Assembly: GCF_008704855.1 (NCBI RefSeq)
Contig: NZ_CP023691.1
Coordinates: forward strand, 5,394,001-5,458,000
Source: Streptomyces platensis
GTDB taxonomy: Bacteria; Actinomycetota; Actinomycetes; Streptomycetales; Streptomycetaceae
Length of the DNA stretch: 64,000 nucleotides
Direction: 5' to 3'
Of the stretch, positions 35,935-44,787 are shown piece after piece. Under the pieces are notes generated by a model that made no database searches, was not told the origin of the DNA, and was given only the letters and a program-made list of their open reading frames with translations. Position 1 is the first letter of the stretch. Each line of letters begins with the position of its first letter. The position numbers and the translations under genes are program-made.

Positions 35935-36199
35935 CTACCAACCTCCTCTTCCATGAGGGGCCATGCCGCCGTACCGTCGACGCATGGCCCGTAGGCCCGC
36001 AAGGGATTCCCTGCGGCGCTCACCCGCCCCGGCCGCTCGACCTGTCCGGGTATTCCGCAGCCGGGGCGGGAGTCTTGATACCGGCTATCGCCGACTGCTC
36101 ATCGCCTTTCCGCCATCCCCTCCGACGTATTTCCGTATGGCGACAAACTAGGAATGCTGAAGAGTCGGCCTCAACGAACTTGCGTGAACTTGCGCGCGC

Positions 36200-37045
36200 T
36201 CATCCGAGGGAATCGATCGCTGCTGTGATCAGAGTCCGTGCCGGAGCCCCGTAAACAGCCAATTCGGCCAGGCCCGCGAAGGTATGGGCGTACATGCTGA
36301 TCTCGTGCGGCTGCGTGATGGTGAGAAAGGCGGCCACCAGCTCAACGTTGACCTGGGCATCATCGAAGATCCAGAAGTCCTCCACCGGCCACAGCGCGGT
36401 CCGGTCCGCGTGCAGCGGGATCACCCCGAGGCTGACGTGGGGCAGCGCAGCCAGAGACAGCAGGTGCCCGAGCTGACCTGCCATCGTCGCAGGGCCGCCG
36501 ATCTGGTGGCGAAGTGCGCTCTCCTCCAAGATCACGGCGAAGCGGCGCGGACCTTCGTGCAGGATGCGCTGCTTGTCCACGCGGACCTGGACAGCTTCTT
36601 CCAGGTCGTCAGGAAGTGCCCGCCGGTCACGAATCGCCCTGAGGAGTGCCTCAATGTATGCGCGCGTCTGGAAGGGCCCCGGGATCAGCCACGACGAGTA
36701 GGCGCGGAAGTGCCGCGTGCGTTCCCACAGCGGAAGAACCGACTCCTGTGCACGGCGGAGTCCGGAGCGCTCCAAGCGCCGCCACTCGACATACGCACCA
36801 TCGATATTGCGTGCGGTGGCGATCAAGTCGGCCGTCTGCCCCGCCGCTCCACAGTGCAGCGCCCACACCCGTAGGTCATCGTCAGAAGGCCCGGTGCGGC
36901 CGTTCTCGATGCGGCTGCACTTGCTTTCATGCCAGCCGGCCCGGGCAGCCAACTCCCGTGCTGTCAGACCCGAATCCTTGCGCATCTCACGCAGGCGCTT
37001 GCCAAGGGCCTCTCGGGCCTGCCGGACGCTGGACGACGACGTCAC
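36200..37045 (-). CDS. XRE-family regulator with DUF5753 domain
   Basis: Regulator of 281 residues with an XRE helix-turn-helix (MRKDSGLTARELAARAGW, then SKCSRIENGRTGP) and a DUF5753 C-terminal domain (YSSWLIPGPFQTRAYIEALL). The GTG at 37045 gives the usual family length; the longer frame reaches into the upstream DUF6879 gene. It is last of three minus-strand genes (37788 to 36200) that form a common Streptomyces arrangement. Confidence 0.9.
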   Translation of the reverse strand: MTSSSSVRQAREALGKRLREMRKDSGLTARELAARAGWHESKCSRIENGRTGPSDDDLRVWALHCGAAGQTADLIATARNIDGAYVEWRRLERSGLRRAQESVLPLWERTRHFRAYSSWLIPGPFQTRAYIEALLRAIRDRRALPDDLEEAVQVRVDKQRILHEGPRRFAVILEESALRHQIGGPATMAGQLGHLLSLAALPHVSLGVIPLHADRTALWPVEDFWIFDDAQVNVELVAAFLTITQPHEISMYAHTFAGLAELAVYGAPARTLITAAIDSLG

Positions 37046-37070
37046 GTTCGAGTGCTCCGAGTACGTACGG

Positions 37071-37583
37071 TCAGACCGGCCGGTACTCCTCGTGGGGAGT
37101 CGCCCGTTCCCAGATCGATTCAAACGCCGATACGCAGGCGTGGACCACCCCGGGGTCGGTCACCAGCTCTTCACCGGTCATCTCCCCGTCACCGTTGAAG
37201 TGGTTGAACAGCACCGACGAACGGTCGAAGACCCAGCAGTCGTTGCCCGGCAACAGCAAGGAAGAGGCTTGCCGACGGGGGAGCCAGCGCACCGACTCTC
37301 CGGCCTTGACGTTGTGTCCACCGGTGAGCGCGTGCTCGTAGCGGATGTAGGCGGATACGGGTTCCGAGACGACACGTGCTCGGCGCACGTCCACGCCGCG
37401 GGCCACCGAAGCCGAGACAAGGTCGATCCACCACGGCCATCGCTTGGCGGGGTCGAAGTGGTCACCGGCGATCCACTCCTGGTACGCCTCGTCCAGCGCG
37501 TAGGCGTCCCTGGCCTCGAAGTGCCACGCGCTGTGCCGGGCCGACCGGAACAGCTCCTCAAATGTCGGCTCCGCCGTCGCCAC
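37071..37583 (-). CDS. DUF6879 family protein
   Basis: Protein of 170 residues matching DUF6879: the N-terminal FEELFRSARHSAWHFEARDAY, a WPWWIDLVSASVARGVDVRR segment (first part quoted only) and a central YIRYEHALTG. The C-terminal DCWVFD is also typical. The family is usually next to XRE/DUF5753 regulators; its biochemical role is unknown. GTG start at 37583 overlaps the upstream small gene by 26 bases. The XRE gene follows after 25 bases. Confidence 0.85.
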   Translation of the reverse strand: MATAEPTFEELFRSARHSAWHFEARDAYALDEAYQEWIAGDHFDPAKRWPWWIDLVSASVARGVDVRRARVVSEPVSAYIRYEHALTGGHNVKAGESVRWLPRRQASSLLLPGNDCWVFDRSSVLFNHFNGDGEMTGEELVTDPGVVHACVSAFESIWERATPHEEYRPV

Positions 37584-37788
37584 CGCTCACCTCCGGGAAG
37601 AACTGCATCATGCGCTTCGGGAACTCGATCACGGTCTCATGGCTGGGAACGTCCAGCTGTGCCAGGCGCTCGGGGTCCGTGACCCGCCAACCTTGCAGGA
37701 CGTAGTTTCCGCTCTCATCGTCCAGGTACACAGTCGGGGAGCCGTTGTTCGGACTCTCGGGGTCCTTGCCCAGGCGGTGCAAAGCCAT
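37558..37788 (-). CDS. Small protein upstream of DUF6879
   Basis: Protein of 76 residues starting MALHRLGKDPESPNNGSPTV, with a compact beta-rich pattern (TVYLDD, NYVLQGWRV). It is conserved in type with small genes found before DUF6879 in Streptomyces, though I have no family name. GGAGG lies 5-6 bases before the ATG. It leads the operon with DUF6879 and the XRE regulator. Confidence 0.75.
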   Translation of the reverse strand: MALHRLGKDPESPNNGSPTVYLDDESGNYVLQGWRVTDPERLAQLDVPSHETVIEFPKRMMQFFPEVSGGDGGADI

Positions 37789-37874
37789 GGTGTCCTCCGT
37801 CGCCTCGGGTGACGATCAACATGTCCGAGCTTGTACTTGAGCCGCCGCGGCGCGCCAGCGACTTGCACGAACTT

Positions 37875-38189
37875 CTACGTAGGGGCCGATGCCTGCCCGA
37901 GCGCGGCCAGGCGCCCGCCCCGGCTCCTGGCCACCCGGCGGACATCGGCGAGGGTGGCGGTTAATTCCACGGCCAGCAGGTGCAGTTCGCCGGGCGTCCA
38001 CGCGCGTGCAGCAAGCAGTTGGCGGGCTTCGTCGATGAGGTCGTCGGCTGAGCCGAGCTGCTCCTCCTCGATCCGGTCGGCCATGCGGGAGACATATCCG
38101 GTCCCGTCGCCCGCCAGGAAGCACGGTTTTCCGTCCGGGCTGGTCCACGGCAGCAGCCGGACGAAGACCTTCGCTGTAACGTCGGGCAT
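37875..38189 (-). CDS. Small conserved protein, paralogue of the one at 1458
   Basis: Protein of 104 residues with VRLLPWTSPDGKPCFLAGDG and SRMADRIEEEQLGSADDL. It shares the LLPW, GKPCFL, DG, SR.AD and EEQL pattern with the 120-residue protein at 1458-1820. The C-terminal half is helical with RRVARSRGGRL, matching RVADSRGARL in the paralogue. AAGGGAG precedes the ATG. It is divergent from the TPR regulator at 38386. Function unknown. Confidence 0.8.
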   Translation of the reverse strand: MPDVTAKVFVRLLPWTSPDGKPCFLAGDGTGYVSRMADRIEEEQLGSADDLIDEARQLLAARAWTPGELHLLAVELTATLADVRRVARSRGGRLAALGQASAPT

Positions 38190-38385
38190 GTCGTCAACTC
38201 CCTTGTAGTTGAGGGCCACGCCCCCGGGCCGTCCACCACGGTCGCGGGGGTCCTCTTGCTTGTCCGTAGCCAGGAGGGCCTTCCTCGCTCTAGGCAACCG
38301 CTCGGCTACACCCAGCGGTACGGTGGCAGAGGAAGCGGCTTTTAAAAGTTTTAAGCGCTCGTGCACAGCGGGGAGTTGAGGGCTG

Positions 38386-39726
38386 ATGGGCACTCGGGAA
38401 CCGAACCGGCACCTTGAACGGCTTTACCGGCAGACCGGCTGGACGCTGCGGCAGTTCGTCCAGGCCGTGAACCGCATCGGCACCGAGCGGGGAACCCCGC
38501 TCAAGTACCGCGAGCCGTCGGCCCATCAGTGGTGTCAGGGGCACCTGCCGAAGGAGCAGGCCAGACCGCTGATCGTGGAGGCCCTGGCGCGGAAGCTGGG
38601 ACGTCCGGTCACGCATGCCGAGGCCGGATTCCCCGCACCGGTCAAGAGCTCCGGTGCCACTCCGGGCACGGTGGAAGGGCTGATCGATCTCGGTAGGGGA
38701 GATATGGACCCCTCGCGTCGTAGCGTTCTCGGTATAGGGCTCTTTTCCGTTGCGCTGACCGTGCCCAATTGGCCGGATGTGGTGGGACGGATGGAAGCCG
38801 TTCAAAGCGGACAGCCCCGGCGTATTGGCATGCCAGAGGTTGACATGGTTATTGCCATGACCGAACGAGTGTCAGAACTGGATGACCAATTCGGCGGGCG
38901 TCACGCCCGTCCGATGGCGGCGGCCTTCTTGGTGAACACGGTAGCCCCATATCTACGGGCTGACGCCTCCGAGTCGGTACGCAAAGCTATGATGTCGGCT
39001 GCTGCCGATTTGTGCTATCTCACCGGGTACATGGCAGTGGATGAAGGCGTTCACGGCCTTGCGCAGCAGTACTATCTCAAGGCGTTGGAACTTGCCGGAG
39101 CGGCAGAGGATCACTTGACGTACTGCACAACGCTTCGGGGGATGAGTGTGCAGGCTGTTGACCTACGGCACGGCAGGCAGGCCATGCGGCTCGCTGACGC
39201 TGCCGCTGCCGCGTCTCCGCAAGCTGGTCCGCGAATGCGAGCTTTCCTTGCCGGGCAGCAGGCGCATACCTCCGCGCAAATCGGCGACCACAGCAATGCG
39301 CTGATGTATCTGCGAGAGGCCGAAGTGGCCATGGAGAGGGCTGAGTCCAGGGGGAAAGCGTTCGGCTCGTATGATCCGGCAGCCCTGAATTACCACACCA
39401 GCCAGGTCCGGTACGAACTCGGCGATATTCCCGGCTCCATCAAGGCTATGCAGGACTCGGACAAGGTGCGCTTCAGCGTCTACCGTCGCGCTCGCGTACG
39501 CCACCGCGCCACCTTGGCTGAGCGGCGACTGGAAATCGGCCACCTCGAAGCAGCATGCGCGACATGGCATCTCGCCCTGGATGATTACCCTCTGGTGCAG
39601 TCGGGGCGTGCAGATCAGCGCATGCGAACAATGTTCAAGCTCATCCGCCCCCACCTAAAGAACCCCGCCGCCCGGGAACTCCACGAACGCGCCCGGCTCG
39701 TCACCCCGGCCGCGCTCTCCGCCTAG
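38386..39726 (+). CDS. TPR-type regulatory protein
   Basis: Protein of 446 residues. The N-terminal 85 residues resemble an XRE-like DNA-binding region with LYRQTGWTLRQFVQAVNRIG and a WCQGHLP segment. A hydrophobic stretch follows at 111-126 (RRSVLGIGLFSVALTV), which some annotations read as a Tat signal but which here lies inside the chain. The remainder is helical repeats of TPR type (AQQYYLKALELAGAAED and NALMYLREAEVAMERAE). Codon use has more AT than its neighbours in the middle. The stop codon TAG overlaps the left end of the IS element. Confidence 0.8.
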   Translation: MGTREPNRHLERLYRQTGWTLRQFVQAVNRIGTERGTPLKYREPSAHQWCQGHLPKEQARPLIVEALARKLGRPVTHAEAGFPAPVKSSGATPGTVEGLIDLGRGDMDPSRRSVLGIGLFSVALTVPNWPDVVGRMEAVQSGQPRRIGMPEVDMVIAMTERVSELDDQFGGRHARPMAAAFLVNTVAPYLRADASESVRKAMMSAAADLCYLTGYMAVDEGVHGLAQQYYLKALELAGAAEDHLTYCTTLRGMSVQAVDLRHGRQAMRLADAAAAASPQAGPRMRAFLAGQQAHTSAQIGDHSNALMYLREAEVAMERAESRGKAFGSYDPAALNYHTSQVRYELGDIPGSIKAMQDSDKVRFSVYRRARVRHRATLAERRLEIGHLEAACATWHLALDDYPLVQSGRADQRMRTMFKLIRPHLKNPAARELHERARLVTPAALSA

Positions 39727-39742
39727 GGGGTGTCTTCAAATA

Positions 39743-40405
39743 TCACGCCCACATCAGGAGCGAGGCGAGGGTGACGGCGGCTTGGTAGGACTCGGTGGTC
39801 TTGTCGTAGCGGGTGGCGATGCCGCGCCACTGCTTGAGGCGGTTGAAGCAGCGTTCGACCACGTTGCGCTGTTTGTAGAGCTGCTTGTCGAAGGTTGGCG
39901 GGCGTCCGCCGTGGCTGCCGCGCCGGAGGCGGTTGCGGATCTGGTCGGCTCGTTCGGGGATGGTGTGGCCGATGCCTCGTCGCCGCAGCCAGGTCCGGAT
40001 GGCCTTGGAGCTGTAGCCCTTGTCGCCCAGCACGTGGGCGGGCCGGACCCGTGGCCGTCCGGGGCCGGTTCGGGGCACCCGAATCGCGTCCATCACGGCG
40101 GTGAATTGGGTGCAGTCGTTGGTGTTCCCGCCCGTGACGAGGAAGGCGAGCGGACGGCCGGTGGCATCGCAGGCGAGGTGAATCTTGCTGGTCAGACCGC
40201 CCCGGGAGCGTCCGAGTCCGGGGCTTTGGAGCCCCCTTTTCGGGCCCCGGCGGCGTGCTGGTGGGCACGGACGACGGTGGAGTCGACCGACACGAGCCAG
40301 TCGATGTCCCCCGCCTCGTCCGCCCTCGCCTGGGCGGCCTGCAGCATCCGCTCGAAGGTGCCGTCCAGGGCCCAGCGACGGAAGCGGGTGTGCAGCGTGG
40401 CCCAC
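39743..40405 (-). CDS. IS5-family transposase, OrfB (C-terminal part)
   Basis: Second transposase frame, with the catalytic core. LGDKGYSSKAIRTWL supplies the second Asp and the NVVERCFNRLKQW segment supplies the Glu of the DDE triad. It has no good start of its own near 40405. It is probably reached from OrfA by a -1 frameshift at CGAAAAGGGG near 40237-40241, where the two frames read CGA-AAA-GGG and CCG-AAA-AGG. Confidence 0.88.
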   Translation of the reverse strand: MGHAAHPLPSLGPGRHLRADAAGRPGEGGRGGGHRLARVGRLHRRPCPPARRRGPKRGLQSPGLGRSRGGLTSKIHLACDATGRPLAFLVTGGNTNDCTQFTAVMDAIRVPRTGPGRPRVRPAHVLGDKGYSSKAIRTWLRRRGIGHTIPERADQIRNRLRRGSHGGRPPTFDKQLYKQRNVVERCFNRLKQWRGIATRYDKTTESYQAAVTLASLLMWA

Positions 40406-40593
40406 GGGCCGTACCGCTCAGGCACATCCCGCCAGGCCGTGCCGGTCCGGAACTTCCACACGATCCCGTTGAGCACAGTGCGGTCATCCAACCGCTTCCG
40501 CCCCCGCAACGATTCAGGCAGCAGAGGCCGGACGAACTCCCACTCGGCATCCGACAGTTCATGGCGACGTATCACCCCACCATGATCTACCAC
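40192..40593 (-). CDS. IS5-family transposase, OrfA (N-terminal part)
   Basis: First transposase frame of 133 residues, starting with GTG. It includes RHELSDAEWEFVRPLLP, typical of IS5 N-termini, WRDVPERYGPW, and the first catalytic Asp in WLVSVDSTVVRAHQH. It overlaps OrfB by 214 bases. The fused product after -1 frameshifting would have the full DDE core, so the element may still be active. Confidence 0.9.
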   Translation of the reverse strand: MVDHGGVIRRHELSDAEWEFVRPLLPESLRGRKRLDDRTVLNGIVWKFRTGTAWRDVPERYGPWATLHTRFRRWALDGTFERMLQAAQARADEAGDIDWLVSVDSTVVRAHQHAAGARKGGSKAPDSDAPGAV

Positions 40594-40665
40594 CCGAGAT
40601 CATTTGAAGACACCCCCTAGGAGGACCGCACACGAGGGCAGCCCGCGTCCGGCACCGCCCCGGTC

Positions 40666-41871
40666 TCACCCCTCCAGCACGCCCCGCAGCTGGTCGAGCC
40701 CCCAGTCCAGGTCTTCCTTGCTGATGACCAGCGGGGGCGCGAGCCGGATCGTCGAGCCGTGGGTGTCCTTGACCAGCACGCCGCGGGCCATCAGCTGTTC
40801 GGAGATCTCCCGGCCCGTGCCGCGCGACGGGTTGATGTCCACGCCGGCCCAGAGTCCGCGGCCGCGCACCGCGGCCACCGCGCCGCCGGCCGCCAGCTGC
40901 GCCAGCTCGCTGTGCAGATGCTCGCCCAACTCCGCGGCCCGCTGCTGGAATTCGCCGGTCCGCAGCATCGCGATGACCTCCAGGGCCATCGCGCAGGCGA
41001 GCGGGTTGCCGCCGAACGTCGAGCCGTGCTCGCCGGGTGCGAAGACGCCCAGTACCTCGCGGGAGGAGACGACCGCCGAGACCGGCACCACCCCGCCGCC
41101 GAGCGCCTTGCCGAGCACGTACATGTCGGGCACCACGTCCTCGTGCTCACAGGCGAAGGTCCGGCCGGTGCGGCCCAGCCCCGACTGGATCTCATCGGCG
41201 ATGAACAGCACGTTCCGGCTGCGGGTCAGCTCCCGTACGCCCGCCAGATAGCCCGGCGGCGGCACCAGCACGCCCGCCTCGCCCTGGATCGGCTCCAGGA
41301 GGACGGCGACGGTGTCGGCGTCGACGGCCGCCTCCAGCGCGGCCAGGTCGCCGTACGGGACGATCTCGAAGCCGGGGGTGTACGGGCCGAAGTCGGCGCG
41401 CGCCTCGGGGTCGGTGGAGAAGGAGACGATGGTGGTCGTCCGGCCGTGGAAGTTGTTGTCCGCGACGATGATCTTCGCCCGGCCGTCCGGGACGCCCTTG
41501 ACCTTGTAGCCCCATTTACGGGCCGTCTTCACCGCTGTCTCGACGGCCTCGGCGCCGGTGTTCATCGGGAGCACCAGCTCCATCCCGCACAGCTCCGCCA
41601 GCTGGGTGCAGAAGTCGGCGAACCGGTCGTGATGGAAGGCGCGCGAGGTGAGCGTGACCCGCTCCAGCTGCGCCGTGGCCGCGTCGAGCAGCCGGCGGTT
41701 GCCGTGCCCGAAGTTCAGTGCGGAGTACCCGGCGAGCATGTCCAGGTAGCGGCGGCCCTCGACATCCGTCACCCAGGCGCCCTCGGCGGTGGCCACGACG
41801 ACGGGCAGCGGGTGGTAGTTGTGCGCGCTGTGGGCTTCGGCGGCCGCGATGCCGCGTTCCGTGGACGTCAC
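40666..41871 (-). CDS. rocD: Ornithine aminotransferase
   Basis: PLP-dependent class-III aminotransferase of 401 residues converting ornithine and a 2-oxo acid to glutamate semialdehyde. Visible are the AHNYHPLPVVVATAEGAWV N-terminus typical of RocD, NTGAEAVETA, the DEIQSGLGRTG aspartate region, and LGKALGGG with the PLP lysine K255. GTG at 41871 follows GGAG. Acetylornithine aminotransferase is the nearest alternative. It is divergent from the glyA riboswitch region and ends 49 bases from the IS element. Confidence 0.93.
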   Translation of the reverse strand: MTSTERGIAAAEAHSAHNYHPLPVVVATAEGAWVTDVEGRRYLDMLAGYSALNFGHGNRRLLDAATAQLERVTLTSRAFHHDRFADFCTQLAELCGMELVLPMNTGAEAVETAVKTARKWGYKVKGVPDGRAKIIVADNNFHGRTTTIVSFSTDPEARADFGPYTPGFEIVPYGDLAALEAAVDADTVAVLLEPIQGEAGVLVPPPGYLAGVRELTRSRNVLFIADEIQSGLGRTGRTFACEHEDVVPDMYVLGKALGGGVVPVSAVVSSREVLGVFAPGEHGSTFGGNPLACAMALEVIAMLRTGEFQQRAAELGEHLHSELAQLAAGGAVAAVRGRGLWAGVDINPSRGTGREISEQLMARGVLVKDTHGSTIRLAPPLVISKEDLDWGLDQLRGVLEG

Positions 41872-41967
41872 CGGTGACTCCGTTCGGTAGGCCGTACGGG
41901 CGCGGGCACTGCCGCGTCCCTCTCCATTGTCGCGCCCGCCCGGACCGCCCGGCCTGCGAAGATCCGC

Positions 41968-41997
41968 CGGACAGGGCCCCGGGGGGTGTCTTAGACT
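41968..41997 (+). promoter_or_regulatory. Possible glyA promoter
   Basis: TAGACT (41992-41997) fits a -10 element just before the predicted riboswitch. CGGACA (41968-41973) is a weak -35 candidate with an 18-base spacer. Transcription would begin near 42003-42005, right at the aptamer. Confidence 0.4.
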
Positions 41998-42002
41998 CTG
42001 CG

Positions 42003-42090
42003 GTGCGCACCGCGACTGGCGCACGGGGAAGCAACCTCGAGGAAGCGGTGTGCGGCAACCATCACGAGGTGCCGCCCCGCCTGGGCACCC
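42003..42090 (+). promoter_or_regulatory. ZTP (pfl) riboswitch upstream of glyA
   Basis: The two conserved blocks of the pfl/ZTP aptamer are present: GACTGGCG (42014-42021) with a GGGGAAGCAACC-like partner, and CCGCCTGGGCA (42077-42087), which is the hallmark 3' pseudoknot strand. The aptamer is followed by about 45 bases to the glyA start, including GGAGG, so control of transcription or translation is possible. ZTP riboswitches are known to sense folate shortage and commonly precede one-carbon genes such as glyA. Confidence 0.85.
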
Positions 42091-42135
42091 CGGGACCACG
42101 ACCGGCAACACCGATCGACCGCCCCGGAGGACGCC

Positions 42136-43422
42136 ATGTCACAGCCCCGCATGTCCCGGTCCCTTTCGCATCCCGCGCTGAGCGTCGCCGACCCCGAACT
42201 GGCCGCACTGGTCGGCGCCGAGGAACAGCTCCAGGCCGACACGCTGCGACTGATCCCCAGCGAGAACTACGTCTCCGCCGCCGTCCTGGAAGCCACCGGC
42301 ACCGTCCTGCAGAACAAGTACAGCGAGGGGTACGCGGGCCGTCGCTACTACGAAGGCCAGCAGAACATCGACCAGGTCGAGACGCTGGCCGTCGAGCGTG
42401 CCAAGGCCGTCTTCGGTGTGGAGCACGCCAACGTCCAGCCGTACTCCGGCTCGCCCGCCAATCTCGCCGCCTACCTCGCCTTCGCCGAGCCCGGCGACAC
42501 CGTGCTGGGCATGGCGCTGCCGATGGGCGGCCACCTCACGCACGGCTGGGGCGTCTCGGCGACCGGTACGTGGTTCCGCGGCGTGCAGTACGGCGTACGT
42601 CCCGACACCGCGCTGATCGACTTCGACGAGGTGCGCGACCTCGCCCGCAAGGAACGCCCGAAGATCATCTTCTGTGGTGGCACCGCCGTCCCCCGCACCA
42701 TCGACTTCGCCGCCTTCGGCGAGATCGCCCGCGAGGTCGACGCCGTCCTCGTCGCCGACATCGCGCATATCGCGGGCCTGATCGCGGGCGGCGCCCACCC
42801 CTCGCCCGTGCCGCACGCGGACGTCATCTCCACCACCACCCACAAGACCCTGCGCGGCCCGCGCGGCGCGATGCTGATGTCCCGGGCGAGCCACGCCAAG
42901 GCCGTCGACAAGGCCGTCTTCCCCGGCCTCCAGGGCGGCCCGCACAACCACACCACCGCCGCCATCGCGGTCGCACTGCGCGAGGCGGCCGCCCCGTCCT
43001 TCCGGGACTACGCGCACGCCGTCGTCGCCAACGCCAAGGCGCTCGCCGAGGCGCTGCTGGCCCGCGGCTACGACCTGGTCTCCGGCGGCACCGACAACCA
43101 CCTGGTGCTGATCGACCTCACCTCGAAGGAGGTCCCCGGCAAGGTCGCCGCCAAGGCGCTGGACCGCGCCGGCATCGTCGTCAACTACAACACCGTCCCC
43201 TTCGACCCCCGTAAGCCCTTCGACCCGTCCGGCATCCGCATCGGCACCCCGTCCCTCACCTCCCGCGGACTGGGCACGGACCGGATGCCGCTGGTCGCCG
43301 AGTGGATCGACCGCAGCGTCCAGGCCGCGGCGAAGGGCGACGAGGGCGCGCTGACGGTGATCCGCGGCGAGGTCGCGGAGCTGATGGCCGCCTACCCGGC
43401 GCCGGGGCTGCCGACGGCCTGA
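42136..43422 (+). CDS. glyA: Serine hydroxymethyltransferase
   Basis: PLP enzyme of 428 residues interconverting serine and glycine and feeding one-carbon units to tetrahydrofolate. Hallmarks are IPSENYVS, NKYSEGYAGRRYYEGQQNID, NVQPYSGSPAN and TTTHKTLRGPRG with the PLP lysine K237. GGAGG lies 8 bases before the ATG. The ZTP riboswitch upstream links expression to folate status. It is separated by 354 bases from trpS. Confidence 0.96.
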   Translation: MSQPRMSRSLSHPALSVADPELAALVGAEEQLQADTLRLIPSENYVSAAVLEATGTVLQNKYSEGYAGRRYYEGQQNIDQVETLAVERAKAVFGVEHANVQPYSGSPANLAAYLAFAEPGDTVLGMALPMGGHLTHGWGVSATGTWFRGVQYGVRPDTALIDFDEVRDLARKERPKIIFCGGTAVPRTIDFAAFGEIAREVDAVLVADIAHIAGLIAGGAHPSPVPHADVISTTTHKTLRGPRGAMLMSRASHAKAVDKAVFPGLQGGPHNHTTAAIAVALREAAAPSFRDYAHAVVANAKALAEALLARGYDLVSGGTDNHLVLIDLTSKEVPGKVAAKALDRAGIVVNYNTVPFDPRKPFDPSGIRIGTPSLTSRGLGTDRMPLVAEWIDRSVQAAAKGDEGALTVIRGEVAELMAAYPAPGLPTA

Positions 43423-43776
43423 ACGGGCGGTGCGGTGGGGTTCGCCCGGCGGGGCGGCTTCGTGCCCCCCGCCGGTCCGGCGCACCGGCAGCGGGACCCC
43501 GCCCTCCCGGCGCACCGGTACCCCGCCCGGCACCCCGCCCGACGCCGGGCTTCCTCGGAGACCGGCTGTCCGTCGGTCATCCGACCCGCGATTCCCGCTG
43601 CCGCCCGCCCCGAACAGAGCGCCGCGCACCGGCGCTGCGGCGCCGACGGCCGCCGGCCCCGTTGCCGCATGCGCCACCACAGGCCGGGCCCCCCTTGCCG
43701 ACCTGAGACAATCAATGGCATGGCTCTCGATCGCCCGCCCGTCGCCCACCACCACCCCCAGGGGAATGGCTCCGCC
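43423..43776. other. Gap between glyA and trpS
   Basis: No gene is supported. The sequence is GC-rich with repeated GGCGCACCGG words (near 43477 and 43508). GACAAT (43707-43712) sits about 7 bases before the ATG at 43720 and could be a -10 for a leaderless trpS start. Otherwise nothing is seen. Confidence 0.4.
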
Positions 43777-44787
43777 ATGCAGCAGCGTCCACGTGTGCTC
43801 TCCGGCATTCAGCCCACTGCCGGCTCCTTCCACCTCGGCAATTACCTCGGTGCGGTACGCCAGTGGGTGGCGCTTCAGGAGTCCCACGACGCCTTCTACA
43901 TGGTGGTCGACCTGCATGCGATCACCATTCCGCAGGACCCGGCGGAACTGCGCAGCAACACCCGGATCGCGGCCGCCCAGCTGCTGGCCGCCGGTCTCGA
44001 CCCGGAGCGCTGCACGCTCTTCGTCCAGAGCCATGTGCCCGAGCACGCCCAGCTCGGCTGGGTCATGAACTGCCTCACCGGCTTCGGCGAGGCGTCCCGT
44101 ATGACCCAGTTCAAGGACAAGGCCGCCAAGCAGGGCGCCGACCGCACCTCCGTCGGCCTGTTCACGTACCCGATCCTCCAGATCGCCGACATCCTGCTCT
44201 ACCAGGCCCACCAGGTCCCGGTCGGCGAGGACCAGCGCCAGCACATCGAGCTGACCCGCGACCTCGCCGAGCGCTTCAACAGCCGCTACGGCGACACCTT
44301 CACGATGCCGGCGCCGTACATCCTCAAGGAGACGGCGAAGATCTACGATCTCCAGGACCCGTCGGCCAAGATGAGCAAGTCGGCCGCCAGCCCCAAGGGC
44401 CTGATCAACCTCCTCGACGAGCCGAAGGTCTCCGCGAAGAAGGTCAAGAGCGCGGTCACGGACACCGACACGGTGATCCGCTACGACGCCGAGAACAAGC
44501 CCGGCGTCTCCAACCTCCTCACCATCTACTCCACCCTCACCGGCACCTCGATCCCGGAGCTGGAGCAGAAGTACGAGGGCAAGATGTACGGCGCGCTCAA
44601 GACCGATCTCGCCGAGGTGATGGTCGATTTCGTCACACCGTTCCGGGACCGTACGCAGGAATATCTGGACGACCCGGAGACGCTGGACGCCATCCTGGCC
44701 AAGGGTGCGGAGAAGGCTCGCGCGGTAGCCGCCGAGACCCTCGCCACCACCTATGACCGGCTCGGATTCCTGCCGGCCAAGCACTGA
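43777..44787 (+). CDS. trpS: Tryptophanyl-tRNA synthetase
   Basis: Class I aminoacyl-tRNA synthetase of 336 residues charging tRNA-Trp. The HIGH-type motif is FHLGNYLG (His19-Asn22), and KMSKS is at residues 198-202 (SAKMSKSAA). GEDQRQHIE and a DQ-rich specificity region are as expected. The start at 43777 follows GGGGAA; the in-frame ATG at 43720 (355 residues) could be leaderless and is a real alternative. Confidence 0.95.
   Translation: MQQRPRVLSGIQPTAGSFHLGNYLGAVRQWVALQESHDAFYMVVDLHAITIPQDPAELRSNTRIAAAQLLAAGLDPERCTLFVQSHVPEHAQLGWVMNCLTGFGEASRMTQFKDKAAKQGADRTSVGLFTYPILQIADILLYQAHQVPVGEDQRQHIELTRDLAERFNSRYGDTFTMPAPYILKETAKIYDLQDPSAKMSKSAASPKGLINLLDEPKVSAKKVKSAVTDTDTVIRYDAENKPGVSNLLTIYSTLTGTSIPELEQKYEGKMYGALKTDLAEVMVDFVTPFRDRTQEYLDDPETLDAILAKGAEKARAVAAETLATTYDRLGFLPAKH

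Larger units (their letters stand above)
39726..40617 (-). mobile_element. IS5-family insertion sequence
   Basis: An 892-bp element bounded by perfect 16-bp inverted repeats: GGGGGTGTCTTCAAAT (39726-39741) and its complement at 40602-40617. TA flanks both ends (39724-39725, 40618-40619), inside a CTAG on each side, matching the target duplication of the IS427 group of IS5. It carries two overlapping transposase frames. The left end lies at the stop codon of the TPR gene, which is kept as TAG. Confidence 0.93.
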
